Below are positions 56,587-64,000 of a stretch of DNA of 64,000 nucleotides, piece by piece. A program made the position numbers and the translations under genes. The DNA is taken from contig NZ_CANMCZ010000001.1 of the NCBI RefSeq assembly GCF_947496485.1, positions 1,111,596 to 1,175,595 on the forward strand, read 5' to 3'. Origin of the DNA: an uncultured Winogradskyella sp. (GTDB taxonomy: Bacteria > Bacteroidota > Bacteroidia > Flavobacteriales > Flavobacteriaceae). The notes beneath the pieces were generated by a model that was given only the letters and a program-made list of their open reading frames with translations, had not been told where the DNA came from and ran no database searches. Within the stretch, counting starts at the first letter, position 1, and every line of letters starts with the position of its first letter.

Positions 56587-56946
56587 ATGGCACAACACAA
56601 CGAACTTGGTAAAAAAGGAGAACAATTAGCTGTAGATTTTCTTCTAAAGAATAATTATGAAATTATTGAGCGAAATTACCGCTTTGACAAAGCCGAGGTT
56701 GATATTATAGCCTTAAAAGACAATATTCTTGCCATAATTGAAGTAAAAACACGATCTACTACAGATTTTGGGAATCCTCAAGATTTTGTAAAACCAAAAC
56801 AAATAAAAAATCTTGTAAAGGCTGTTGACGAATACGTTAATGAGAATGATTTAGATATCGAAGTTCGGTTTGATATTATAGCAATTGTAAAAGAAGGGAA
56901 AGGATTTATGATTGAGCATCTAGAAAATGCCTTTTATCATTTTTAA
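56587..56946 (+). CDS. YraN family (UPF0102) protein
   Basis: HNELGKKGEQLAVDFLLKNNYEIIERNYR, AEVDIIALKDNILAIIEVKTRS. Confidence 0.93.
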   Translation: MAQHNELGKKGEQLAVDFLLKNNYEIIERNYRFDKAEVDIIALKDNILAIIEVKTRSTTDFGNPQDFVKPKQIKNLVKAVDEYVNENDLDIEVRFDIIAIVKEGKGFMIEHLENAFYHF

Positions 56947-57059
56947 TGTTCTAGAGTAAGAAAATACTTTCGTAATCAATCCGTTTAATCGAAAAAATTG
57001 TCTGATTAATGCTTTTATAAGTAAATTTGATGTACTAATAACCCCAAATTCACACAATT

Positions 57060-57713
57060 ATGAAATTAAGACTACAACACCTACTAAGTCTCCTAATTAT
57101 CAGTATCATATTTAGCTGCAGTGACAAAGAACCTATAGAAGATGCTGCTTATCAAAATTATTTTGCCGTTACAGAATATTCCATTCCTGAAAATTTATCA
57201 AGCAGACCCTCCACATCTGCTGATTATTGTTTTACTGTTGATTTAATTGCAGGTCAGAACATGTATGCAGGAACAGTTACGATATCTAAAACAGAAACGG
57301 ATTTAATTCTCACTTACAATACTTATGGTGCTTGGACCATCGGAACAACTCACGTTAGTATCGGAGATTGTAATGAAGAATGGGTGCCTTTAACTGGGTC
57401 TGGTAATCCTAAGATCGGAAAGTTTGGCCATACAGAACCTCATAGTGAAAACATTAATAGAGTGGTTTATGAGATTAGCTTAGATGTATTACCTGATTAT
57501 ACAGATTTATACTGTTTTGCTGCTCATGCTGAAGTAGAAGGTCCAAACGGAGAAGAAACAGCTTGGGCTGGTGGCGACAATGGTGGTATTGGCGGTATTG
57601 GTAGAAGCGCAACAAGTACTAATTCTCAATATGGTTATACGGTAAAAGAATTTGAAGGAAGGAGTTGGGCAACTTATATTGAAGCCTACCAGTGGGCATG
57701 TGGAATATGGTAA
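57060..57713 (+). CDS. Hypothetical lipoprotein
   Basis: Lipoprotein signal ISIIFSCSD; 217 aa. Confidence 0.6.
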   Translation: MKLRLQHLLSLLIISIIFSCSDKEPIEDAAYQNYFAVTEYSIPENLSSRPSTSADYCFTVDLIAGQNMYAGTVTISKTETDLILTYNTYGAWTIGTTHVSIGDCNEEWVPLTGSGNPKIGKFGHTEPHSENINRVVYEISLDVLPDYTDLYCFAAHAEVEGPNGEETAWAGGDNGGIGGIGRSATSTNSQYGYTVKEFEGRSWATYIEAYQWACGIW

Positions 57714-57741
57714 TCTCTATTTTACTTAACAATAATTGAAT

Positions 57742-57769
57742 AAAAGAGTAACAGTGATGTTGCTCTTTT
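57742..57769. terminator. Bidirectional terminator between convergent genes
   Basis: AAAAGAGTAACA-GTGA-TGTTGCTCTTTT. Confidence 0.7.
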
Positions 57770-58358
57770 ATCTATAAAAATTCATCTCATCCAAATATTC
57801 CCAAACATTCTCTGGCAGCATTGGTCGAATATTTTTACCATCTTTTATAGATTTTCTAATAAATGTTGATGACAATTCCATTATTGGTGCATCAACATGA
57901 TGGATTTTAGGATGCTTATCAAATTGTGTTTCAATTTTACCATCTGAAAGCCTAGGGTAAACGTAAATATGATGATTTTCTAAAATGAGTTCGTAGTTTT
58001 TCCACTTATGAAAACTTTTTAAATTGTCTTCACCCATTATGAGAGCAAATTCATAATCTGGAAATTTCTCGAATAAATACGTCAACGTATCTATGGTATA
58101 ATTGGGCTGTTTTAAGCTAAACTCAATATCACTAGGTCTTAATTTCGTATAGTCTTTTGTAGCGCGGTATACCATTTCTAATCGTTGGTGATTATCTAAT
58201 AAACTACTTTTCTTTTTAAAAGGACTTAGCGGAGTTACTACAAACCAAACCTGGTCTAAATCACTATACTCAACTAAATGATTGGCTATAGTGAGATGCC
58301 CGACATGTATTGGGTTAAAGGTGCCGAAGTACAGACCGATTTTCATTTTATTCCTCAA
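57768..58358 (-). CDS. nadD: Nicotinate-nucleotide adenylyltransferase
   Basis: IGLYFGTFNPIHVGHLTIANHLVE, ELSSTFIRKSIKDGKNIRPMLP. Confidence 0.95.
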   Translation of the reverse strand: MRNKMKIGLYFGTFNPIHVGHLTIANHLVEYSDLDQVWFVVTPLSPFKKKSSLLDNHQRLEMVYRATKDYTKLRPSDIEFSLKQPNYTIDTLTYLFEKFPDYEFALIMGEDNLKSFHKWKNYELILENHHIYVYPRLSDGKIETQFDKHPKIHHVDAPIMELSSTFIRKSIKDGKNIRPMLPENVWEYLDEMNFYR

Positions 58359-58938
58359 TAAACTTTGAAACTAACTCATATGCATTATCTAAAGCGTCTT
58401 CTAAATTAGCATTTACCACAATTTCATCAAAAAGTGGCGCTGTTGCCAATTCGGCAGGTGCTTTTGCTACACGCATGCTTATCTTTTCTTCGCTTTCCTC
58501 ACCTCTATCTTTAAGACGTCTTACGAGTTCATTTAAATCTGGTGGTTTTACAAAAATAGCAATCGTTTGTTCAGGAAATTTTCTTTTAATACGTAAACCG
58601 CCAGAAACATCAATATCGAAAATAACATGTTTGCCTTTTGCCCAAATGCGCTCAATTTCTGATTTTAAAGTGCCATAAAAATTATCTCTATACACTTCTT
58701 CCCATTCTAAGAATTCGTCATTTTTAATCTTGTTCTTAAATTCTTTTAGAGATAAGAAATAATAATCCTTAGCATCGACTTCATTGCCTCGTTTTTCTCG
58801 TGACGTTGCAGAAATTGAAAACTCTAAATTGAGTTCGGGTTGTTTTAGCAAATGACGAACAATAGTCGTTTTTCCAGAACCAGATGGTGCTGAGAATACG
58901 ATGAGTTTGCCTTGTTTTTTAGTTTTAATTTCTGACAC
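58348..58938 (-). CDS. gmk: Guanylate kinase
   Basis: LIVFSAPSGSGKTTIVRHLL, FSISATSREKRGNEVDAKDYYFLS. Confidence 0.97.
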   Translation of the reverse strand: MSEIKTKKQGKLIVFSAPSGSGKTTIVRHLLKQPELNLEFSISATSREKRGNEVDAKDYYFLSLKEFKNKIKNDEFLEWEEVYRDNFYGTLKSEIERIWAKGKHVIFDIDVSGGLRIKRKFPEQTIAIFVKPPDLNELVRRLKDRGEESEEKISMRVAKAPAELATAPLFDEIVVNANLEDALDNAYELVSKFIEE

Positions 58939-58962
58939 TGGTAAGATTTTTTAATTTCACAC

Positions 58963-59847
58963 TTAAAGAACATTCAATAATTGTTCCTTAATTTTTTCGA
59001 GCTCATCTTTCATTTGTACAACAAGCTTTTGCATTGGTGCATAATTAGATTTTGAACCTATTGTATTAATTTCTCGTCCAATCTCTTGAGAAATAAAACC
59101 AAGTTTTTTTCCGTTAGAATCATCAGAGTTTAGTGCTTTTTCAAAATAATCTAAGTGATTGTCTAGCCTTACTTTTTCTTCCGTGATATCAAATTTTTCG
59201 ATGTAGTAAACGAGTTCTTGTTCAAATCGATTTTCATCTACTTTTTCTTTAATATCTGCAACACCCTTTTCTAAACGTGCTCTTACTCCATCGATACGAT
59301 CTGGATCCATTGTAATCACTTCTTGCAATAGTCGTCTTAGTGTTTTAATTCTATCTAAAAAATCTTGTTTTAGGATGGCACCTTCGTCTTTTCGGTAAAC
59401 CACAATTTTGCCAATTGCTTCATTGATACCGTTTGCAATTAAAGCCCATTCTTCTTCATCAATATCATCACGCTCTGTAGTTACAGCATCTGGTAAACGA
59501 ATTGCCATTTTTAAGAGTTCTGTTGCATCGCCATCAACAACGCCCTTAAGCTGCTTTATATATTCATTAACTACAGTTTTGTTGATTTTAGAGCTAGTGT
59601 CTTCACCAGTAATTTCAACATAAAGCGAAAAATCTACCTTTCCTCTTCCAAGATGTTTTGCAATAAGCTTTCTTATGTCTAGCTCTTTTGCACGATACAT
59701 GGATGGCATGCGAGCATTGAGATCTAAGCTTTTACTATTGAGTGATTTTAATTCTATAGATATTTTTTTAGTTGGGAGCTGAAGTACAGATTTCCCATAA
59801 CCTGTCATGGATTGTATCATTAAGACATTACTATTTAAGTTGCGCAA
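58963..59847 (-). CDS. YicC/YloC family endoribonuclease
   Basis: MIQSMTGYGKSVLQLPTKKISIELKSLNSKSLDLNARMP; C-terminal EIGREINTIGSKSNYAPMQKLVVQMKDELEKIKEQLLNVL. Confidence 0.95.
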   Translation of the reverse strand: MRNLNSNVLMIQSMTGYGKSVLQLPTKKISIELKSLNSKSLDLNARMPSMYRAKELDIRKLIAKHLGRGKVDFSLYVEITGEDTSSKINKTVVNEYIKQLKGVVDGDATELLKMAIRLPDAVTTERDDIDEEEWALIANGINEAIGKIVVYRKDEGAILKQDFLDRIKTLRRLLQEVITMDPDRIDGVRARLEKGVADIKEKVDENRFEQELVYYIEKFDITEEKVRLDNHLDYFEKALNSDDSNGKKLGFISQEIGREINTIGSKSNYAPMQKLVVQMKDELEKIKEQLLNVL

Positions 59848-59953
59848 AGGTACAAAAAGGAATGGTTTTATGGTTTTAATAAATAGTTTGAAAAGGGTAA
59901 AGTAGAGACTTGAGACTTTTATAACTTTGCAATTCTAATTTGAAATGCAATAG

Positions 59954-60433
59954 ATGTATAAAAAACAGTTTGAAATCCGCTGGAGCGATATAGATGCTAA
60001 TGGTCATTTAGCCAATTCTGCCTATACTAATTTTATGAGTCATGCAAGAATGTCCTTTTTTGGTCAGCAAGGCTTTTCTATGCCAGAAATTAGAAAACAT
60101 AATGTAGGACCAGTGGTGTTTTATGAGCATATGTACTATTTTAAAGAATCGTTCATTGGAGCACCAATTACTGTTACTATTGAAGTTTCTGGTTTAAGCG
60201 AAGATGGAATGTTATTTATGTTTGAACATAATTTTTACAATCACAAAGGTCAAAATTTGGCGTATTGCGAAATGCAAGGTGGTTGGATAGATTTAAAGTT
60301 GAGGAAGTTGACAGGCTTGCCAGAAAATTTAATGGAGTTGGCTAATGAGTTTCCAAAATCAGAAAGCTTTAGAATTTTGACAAAAGCTGATACTCGTAAG
60401 CATGGTGTACGACCAGAATCTATAAAAGTTTAG
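59954..60433 (+). CDS. Acyl-CoA thioesterase (hotdog fold)
   Basis: FEIRWSDIDANGHLANSAYTNFMSHARMSFF. Confidence 0.9.
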   Translation: MYKKQFEIRWSDIDANGHLANSAYTNFMSHARMSFFGQQGFSMPEIRKHNVGPVVFYEHMYYFKESFIGAPITVTIEVSGLSEDGMLFMFEHNFYNHKGQNLAYCEMQGGWIDLKLRKLTGLPENLMELANEFPKSESFRILTKADTRKHGVRPESIKV

Positions 60434-60438
60434 AGCGC

Positions 60439-61572
60439 TTATTTAAAAACTGAATGCTGTTTAAAAGATTTAATTTGAACATTTTTTATAAAAGGCTTCA
60501 GAATTTGATTAGGAATATAGCGTTTGTGTTTACAGTAACAGGTCAACGCTTTTGGCTCTGCTCCAAGTGTACTTTTAATTTCAGAGGCTGTTCTACCTAA
60601 ATTTATTTGGTTTGATTTTGTTTCGATACCTATCCTTACATAATCGTTTAAAATCCTAGGGTAAATGGCAAATTCTTTGTTATTGGAATAATCAATACCT
60701 ATAAAGTGTGCATCGAGATGAGTTTCGTTTTGCATAGCTGAGAGGAATCCAACTAATTTACCATTCAGGAAATAGCCTTTTACTATAAATTTGTCTTTAA
60801 ATGTTTTTTTGAGATGAATGTATGTATCGAGATTTAAAATTTGAGCGTTAAAATCAGCATTATCAATAGTATTTTGATATAATTCTTGAAGTTCTTCTTT
60901 ATGCTTCTCTATGTCTTTCTCAGAAAAGAATTTAGCCTCAAGACACTCACTCTTAGAATCTGCTTTATTCGCTTTTACTCTGTATTTTGATTTTAATGCT
61001 TTTTTATAATCCTCAAAAGACTGCCATTCTGGTTTCAAAGTAATAATCATATTAGGCTCTACTTGCATTGCCGCATAATCGTAGGGTTTTAAATGATCTG
61101 TGATGTAAAGTGATTCATTTTCAAAATCTTTGATGAATATGGCACTTAATTTTCTTGTGTTCTTTGAGAGTTGCCCAACTGCTTTAGCAATAGCATTAAA
61201 CGTATCAATTTTATCTTCACCATCTTTTAAAAATGTACCATATTCACCACTCAAAAATACATTTCCACAAAACAATACACCAATGTGATTTCTACAAAAC
61301 ATATTGTTAACCATACGTCTAATTTTATCAGACATTCTAATATTTTTAGTAATGGTTTCTATACCAATCGTAACAATTTGTGTGTTAGCAAAAGCAACAG
61401 CTTCTTCGCCTTTTAAAATGAAAATATAATTGAATTCAATATCTGTATTTGCAAGTTCGAAAGCGCTTAAGAATTCTGGTGAATAATAAATATTGGTACA
61501 ACAATTTACACTATCCCAATAAGTTTGAGGAATAGCATCAACTGTTTTAAAAACTTCTGATTTTAATTGCAA
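60439..61572 (-). CDS. GNAT/peptidogalycan-biosynthesis-like acetyltransferase domain protein
   Basis: KSKYRVKANKADSKSE...KGYFLNGKLVGFLSAMQNETHLDAHFIGIDY. Confidence 0.55.
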   Translation of the reverse strand: MQLKSEVFKTVDAIPQTYWDSVNCCTNIYYSPEFLSAFELANTDIEFNYIFILKGEEAVAFANTQIVTIGIETITKNIRMSDKIRRMVNNMFCRNHIGVLFCGNVFLSGEYGTFLKDGEDKIDTFNAIAKAVGQLSKNTRKLSAIFIKDFENESLYITDHLKPYDYAAMQVEPNMIITLKPEWQSFEDYKKALKSKYRVKANKADSKSECLEAKFFSEKDIEKHKEELQELYQNTIDNADFNAQILNLDTYIHLKKTFKDKFIVKGYFLNGKLVGFLSAMQNETHLDAHFIGIDYSNNKEFAIYPRILNDYVRIGIETKSNQINLGRTASEIKSTLGAEPKALTCYCKHKRYIPNQILKPFIKNVQIKSFKQHSVFK

Positions 61573-61574
61573 TA

Positions 61575-62492
61575 CTAATTAGTTTGTTTAATTTTTACAG
61601 TCACAAGGTATACACCTAAAAATATTATAAGCATAGCACCAATTTTTATAGAATCAATAAAATCTACTCCCATTGCAAGTGCAAAAAGTCCGGCAATAAC
61701 TGGTTGAAGATAAATAAATGTGCCTACAGTAGATGCTTTTAGTTTATTTAACGCTAAAGGGTTAAATAAATAGGTGCCAAAGGTTGCTCCAATAATTACA
61801 AACAACACAGAGAATGTAGTATATGGTGTAAAAGTTTGCCATTGTACGGCTTCTAATTCATTATATCCAAACGGAATCAAGATAATTAAACCAAACAAAA
61901 ACAACCATTTAATAAAAGTGAATGGGTGGTATTTCGCTGTTAATTGCTTTATTAATATGACGTAAATACTGTATGAAATAGCATTTAAGAAAATGAGTAA
62001 ATTACCCAAAGGTACATTATCGCCAGCTCTTGCAGACTTGCCATAAATGGTTAAAATTAACGCTCCGACTATACCTAATACGACTCCGAATATTTTGAGC
62101 TTAGTGACACTCTCTTTTAAAATAATGGAAGATAGTATCAAGATAATAATCGGTACAATTATCATTATAGATGAGGCGTGGATTGGTGAAGTATACTCTA
62201 ATCCTTTAAAAAAGAAAAGCATATTAACAACAACACCAAAAATGGCAGCTACAAAGAATTTAATGAAATCTTTTTTTTCAATCTTTTGTTTAGGTACAAA
62301 AAAACTCAATAACCAAAATAATACTGTAGCACCTGCGACTCTTAACAACACAAAACCAAACGGCTTAATATAATTTTCATTCATTACAGTTTTTGCAATG
62401 GTATAGTTAAGTCCATATAATAGCTGCACCATAAAAAGTGCAAAAATGGCAAAGCCTCTACTGTTCATGTATAGCTTGTTTTGCAGCTTCAA
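61575..62492 (-). CDS. EamA/DMT-family transporter
   Basis: Ten hydrophobic segments; two EamA-like halves. Confidence 0.9.
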   Translation of the reverse strand: MKLQNKLYMNSRGFAIFALFMVQLLYGLNYTIAKTVMNENYIKPFGFVLLRVAGATVLFWLLSFFVPKQKIEKKDFIKFFVAAIFGVVVNMLFFFKGLEYTSPIHASSIMIIVPIIILILSSIILKESVTKLKIFGVVLGIVGALILTIYGKSARAGDNVPLGNLLIFLNAISYSIYVILIKQLTAKYHPFTFIKWLFLFGLIILIPFGYNELEAVQWQTFTPYTTFSVLFVIIGATFGTYLFNPLALNKLKASTVGTFIYLQPVIAGLFALAMGVDFIDSIKIGAMLIIFLGVYLVTVKIKQTN

Positions 62493-62826
62493 CCGTTTTT
62501 TTAGAATTACCTATAAAAATCTGATTATTGTAAATTATAACTGGTCTTTTTAAGAATGTATAATGTTCTAAAATGTAGCTTTTGAAATCTTCCTCTGATA
62601 ATGATTTATCTTTTAAACCTAATTCTTTATATAGTCTAGCACGTTTACTAAATAAACTTTCGTAACTGTCTGCTAAGCCTCTCATCTCTTCAATTTGAGC
62701 TTTTGTAATCGATTCCGTTTTTATGTCTTGAAGTAGGAATCCTTTAGGTAAATTAAGCTCATTAATGATACGAGTACAGGTATTACAAGTGCTTAGGTAG
62801 TATATTTTGTTCATCTTAAAAAGCAA
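62458..62826 (-). CDS. ArsC/Spx-like protein
   Basis: YLSTCNTCTRIINEL (CxxC thioredoxin-like), YTFLKRPVIIYNNQIFIG. Confidence 0.8.
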   Translation of the reverse strand: MLFKMNKIYYLSTCNTCTRIINELNLPKGFLLQDIKTESITKAQIEEMRGLADSYESLFSKRARLYKELGLKDKSLSEEDFKSYILEHYTFLKRPVIIYNNQIFIGNSKKTVEAAKQAIHEQ

Positions 62827-62971
62827 TCTATATGTTATGAGATTACAAAGAAACCGTATTTAAAATGAATTTTAAATACATTTATGAAAAATATGAGTAA
62901 CACAACTCTAAGTGTTACAAAAGGTTTATAATCGATATAATTATTATATTGTAAACACTTAAACTATAGGT

Positions 62972-63322
62972 ATGCAAAGACAATGTCCAGAGTGTGGAGA
63001 TAAAATTAGAGGAAGAATTGACAAGAAGTTCTGTAGCGATGGTTGTAGAAATGCACACAATAACCGTGTAAACAAGGATTCTAAAAATCTTATTAGAAAC
63101 ACAAATAATAGATTGCGAAAAAATTACAGAATCTTAGAAGGCCTTAACCCAATTAAAAAGACGAAATGCTCTAGAGCCAAACTCATAGAAAAAGGATTTG
63201 ACTTTAACTATTTTACAAGTATTTATACTACCAAAGCTGGCGCCATTTATTACTTTGTATACGACCAAGGCTATTTACCATTAGAGGGAGACTACTATGC
63301 TTTGGTAAAACGTGACGACTAG
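62972..63322 (+). CDS. Zinc-ribbon protein (DUF2116-like)
   Basis: QRQCPECGDKIRGRIDKKFCSDGCRNAHNN. Confidence 0.8.
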   Translation: MQRQCPECGDKIRGRIDKKFCSDGCRNAHNNRVNKDSKNLIRNTNNRLRKNYRILEGLNPIKKTKCSRAKLIEKGFDFNYFTSIYTTKAGAIYYFVYDQGYLPLEGDYYALVKRDD

Positions 63323-63804
63323 GACCCTCTTTTAGTTGTACTATTCCAATTTTCGCCTTTAAGCTCTAGTGCTGCTTTTAAAATATCCTTCTGGCTAATT
63401 TGCCCAACAAGCTTACCGTTTTCTATGATAGGGAAACGACGTCTTTTGGATTGTAGAAACTTGTTTGCTGCATCAAAAACATCCAAATTACCATCAATAG
63501 TTTCTACATTTATGGCCATTCGCTTTTCAACATTATCATGCTCTAAAGGCATATTATAATAACGGCTTTCACTCAATTGCTTTAAACAATCACCTTCAGA
63601 AATAATACCTACGAGTTCTTGCTTCTCATTAACTACAGGTCCACCAGAAATTTTGTGTTTAATTAAAGATTCAACAACCTCTTGTACAGATTGATCTGGT
63701 CTAAACGTTATAAGATTTGTAGTCATATAATCTTTCACTTTTAATGACGTTGGTGTTGAAGCATTTTGCTGCTTTCGAGCACCTTGAAAACTCTTTATTC
63801 CCAT
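63319..63804 (-). CDS. CBS-domain protein
   Basis: KDYMTTNLITFRPDQSVQEVVESLIKHKISGGPVV, GQISQKDILKA. Confidence 0.9.
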   Translation of the reverse strand: MGIKSFQGARKQQNASTPTSLKVKDYMTTNLITFRPDQSVQEVVESLIKHKISGGPVVNEKQELVGIISEGDCLKQLSESRYYNMPLEHDNVEKRMAINVETIDGNLDVFDAANKFLQSKRRRFPIIENGKLVGQISQKDILKAALELKGENWNSTTKRGS

Positions 63805-63919
63805 AGCGTTAAAAATTTTGTGTTAATCTTAAAGTTACTCAAAATTAATTATCTAGCAAAATCAAAAACCATAAGCTTATATATTGCGTACTTTTATCGC
63901 TCATATTTAACCTTTTAAC

Positions 63920-64000
63920 TTGAAAAAACAAATTAGTGTCATTGGTTGTGGTTGGCTTGGGCTTCCTTTAGCTACATTTCTAATTGATGAAGGATTTAAG
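63920..64000 (+). CDS. Rossmann-fold NAD(P)-binding protein, truncated by window end
   Basis: TTG start: (M)KKQISVIGCGWLGLPLATFLIDEGFK. Confidence 0.7.
   Translation, partial: MKKQISVIGCGWLGLPLATFLIDEGFK

Noticed and set aside
1-64000. CRISPR array, rRNA operon, transposase or toxin-antitoxin pair
   Set aside because: No regularly spaced repeats, no rRNA sequence, no transposase or recognisable TA pair seen.

Overview
The window is AT-rich chromosomal DNA from a Flavobacteriaceae-like Bacteroidetes, judged from SusC/SusD, type IX secretion (T9SS) C-termini, DUF1501/DUF1800, and TTTG-N19/21-nATnTTTG promoter-like motifs. Most of it is ordinary coding sequence: a SusCD polysaccharide-utilisation locus with two tandem PF10091/GH144-like glucoamylase-family enzymes (1-12 kb), an exported-glycoconjugate-like cluster with two B12-binding radical SAM proteins (19-29 kb), an ECF sigma/FecR/TonB-receptor unit (32-37 kb), and housekeeping genes (metG, nadD, gmk, yicC-like). 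The exceptional part is 13.7-18.95 kb. In order it contains: (i) an unannotated 38-codon ORF that uses all 20 amino acids and is followed by a canonical intrinsic terminator; (ii) an unannotated 25-codon ORF with 15 amino acids and five different Leu codons, whose last codons carry a segment (CTTCGGTATT) complementary to the 5' arm of the terminator that follows (AATCCGAAG), i.e. an attenuator layout; (iii) a TPR protein; (iv) ten consecutive tRNA or tRNA-like genes with odd 1-72 pairs, including two Leu tRNAs with 5-nt variable loops; (v) about 1.8 kb of highly structured non-coding sequence containing interrupted and apparently circularly permuted tRNA-like elements (T-arm and 3' acceptor strand upstream of 5' acceptor strand and D-arm, with matching acceptor and anticodon-stem pairs); and (vi) a slipin/SPFH protein. 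I propose, as inference, a tRNA-shortage-sensing, attenuation-controlled tRNA replacement/decoy or RNA-repair locus. All pairings were read by eye; no covariance, folding or database search was run.
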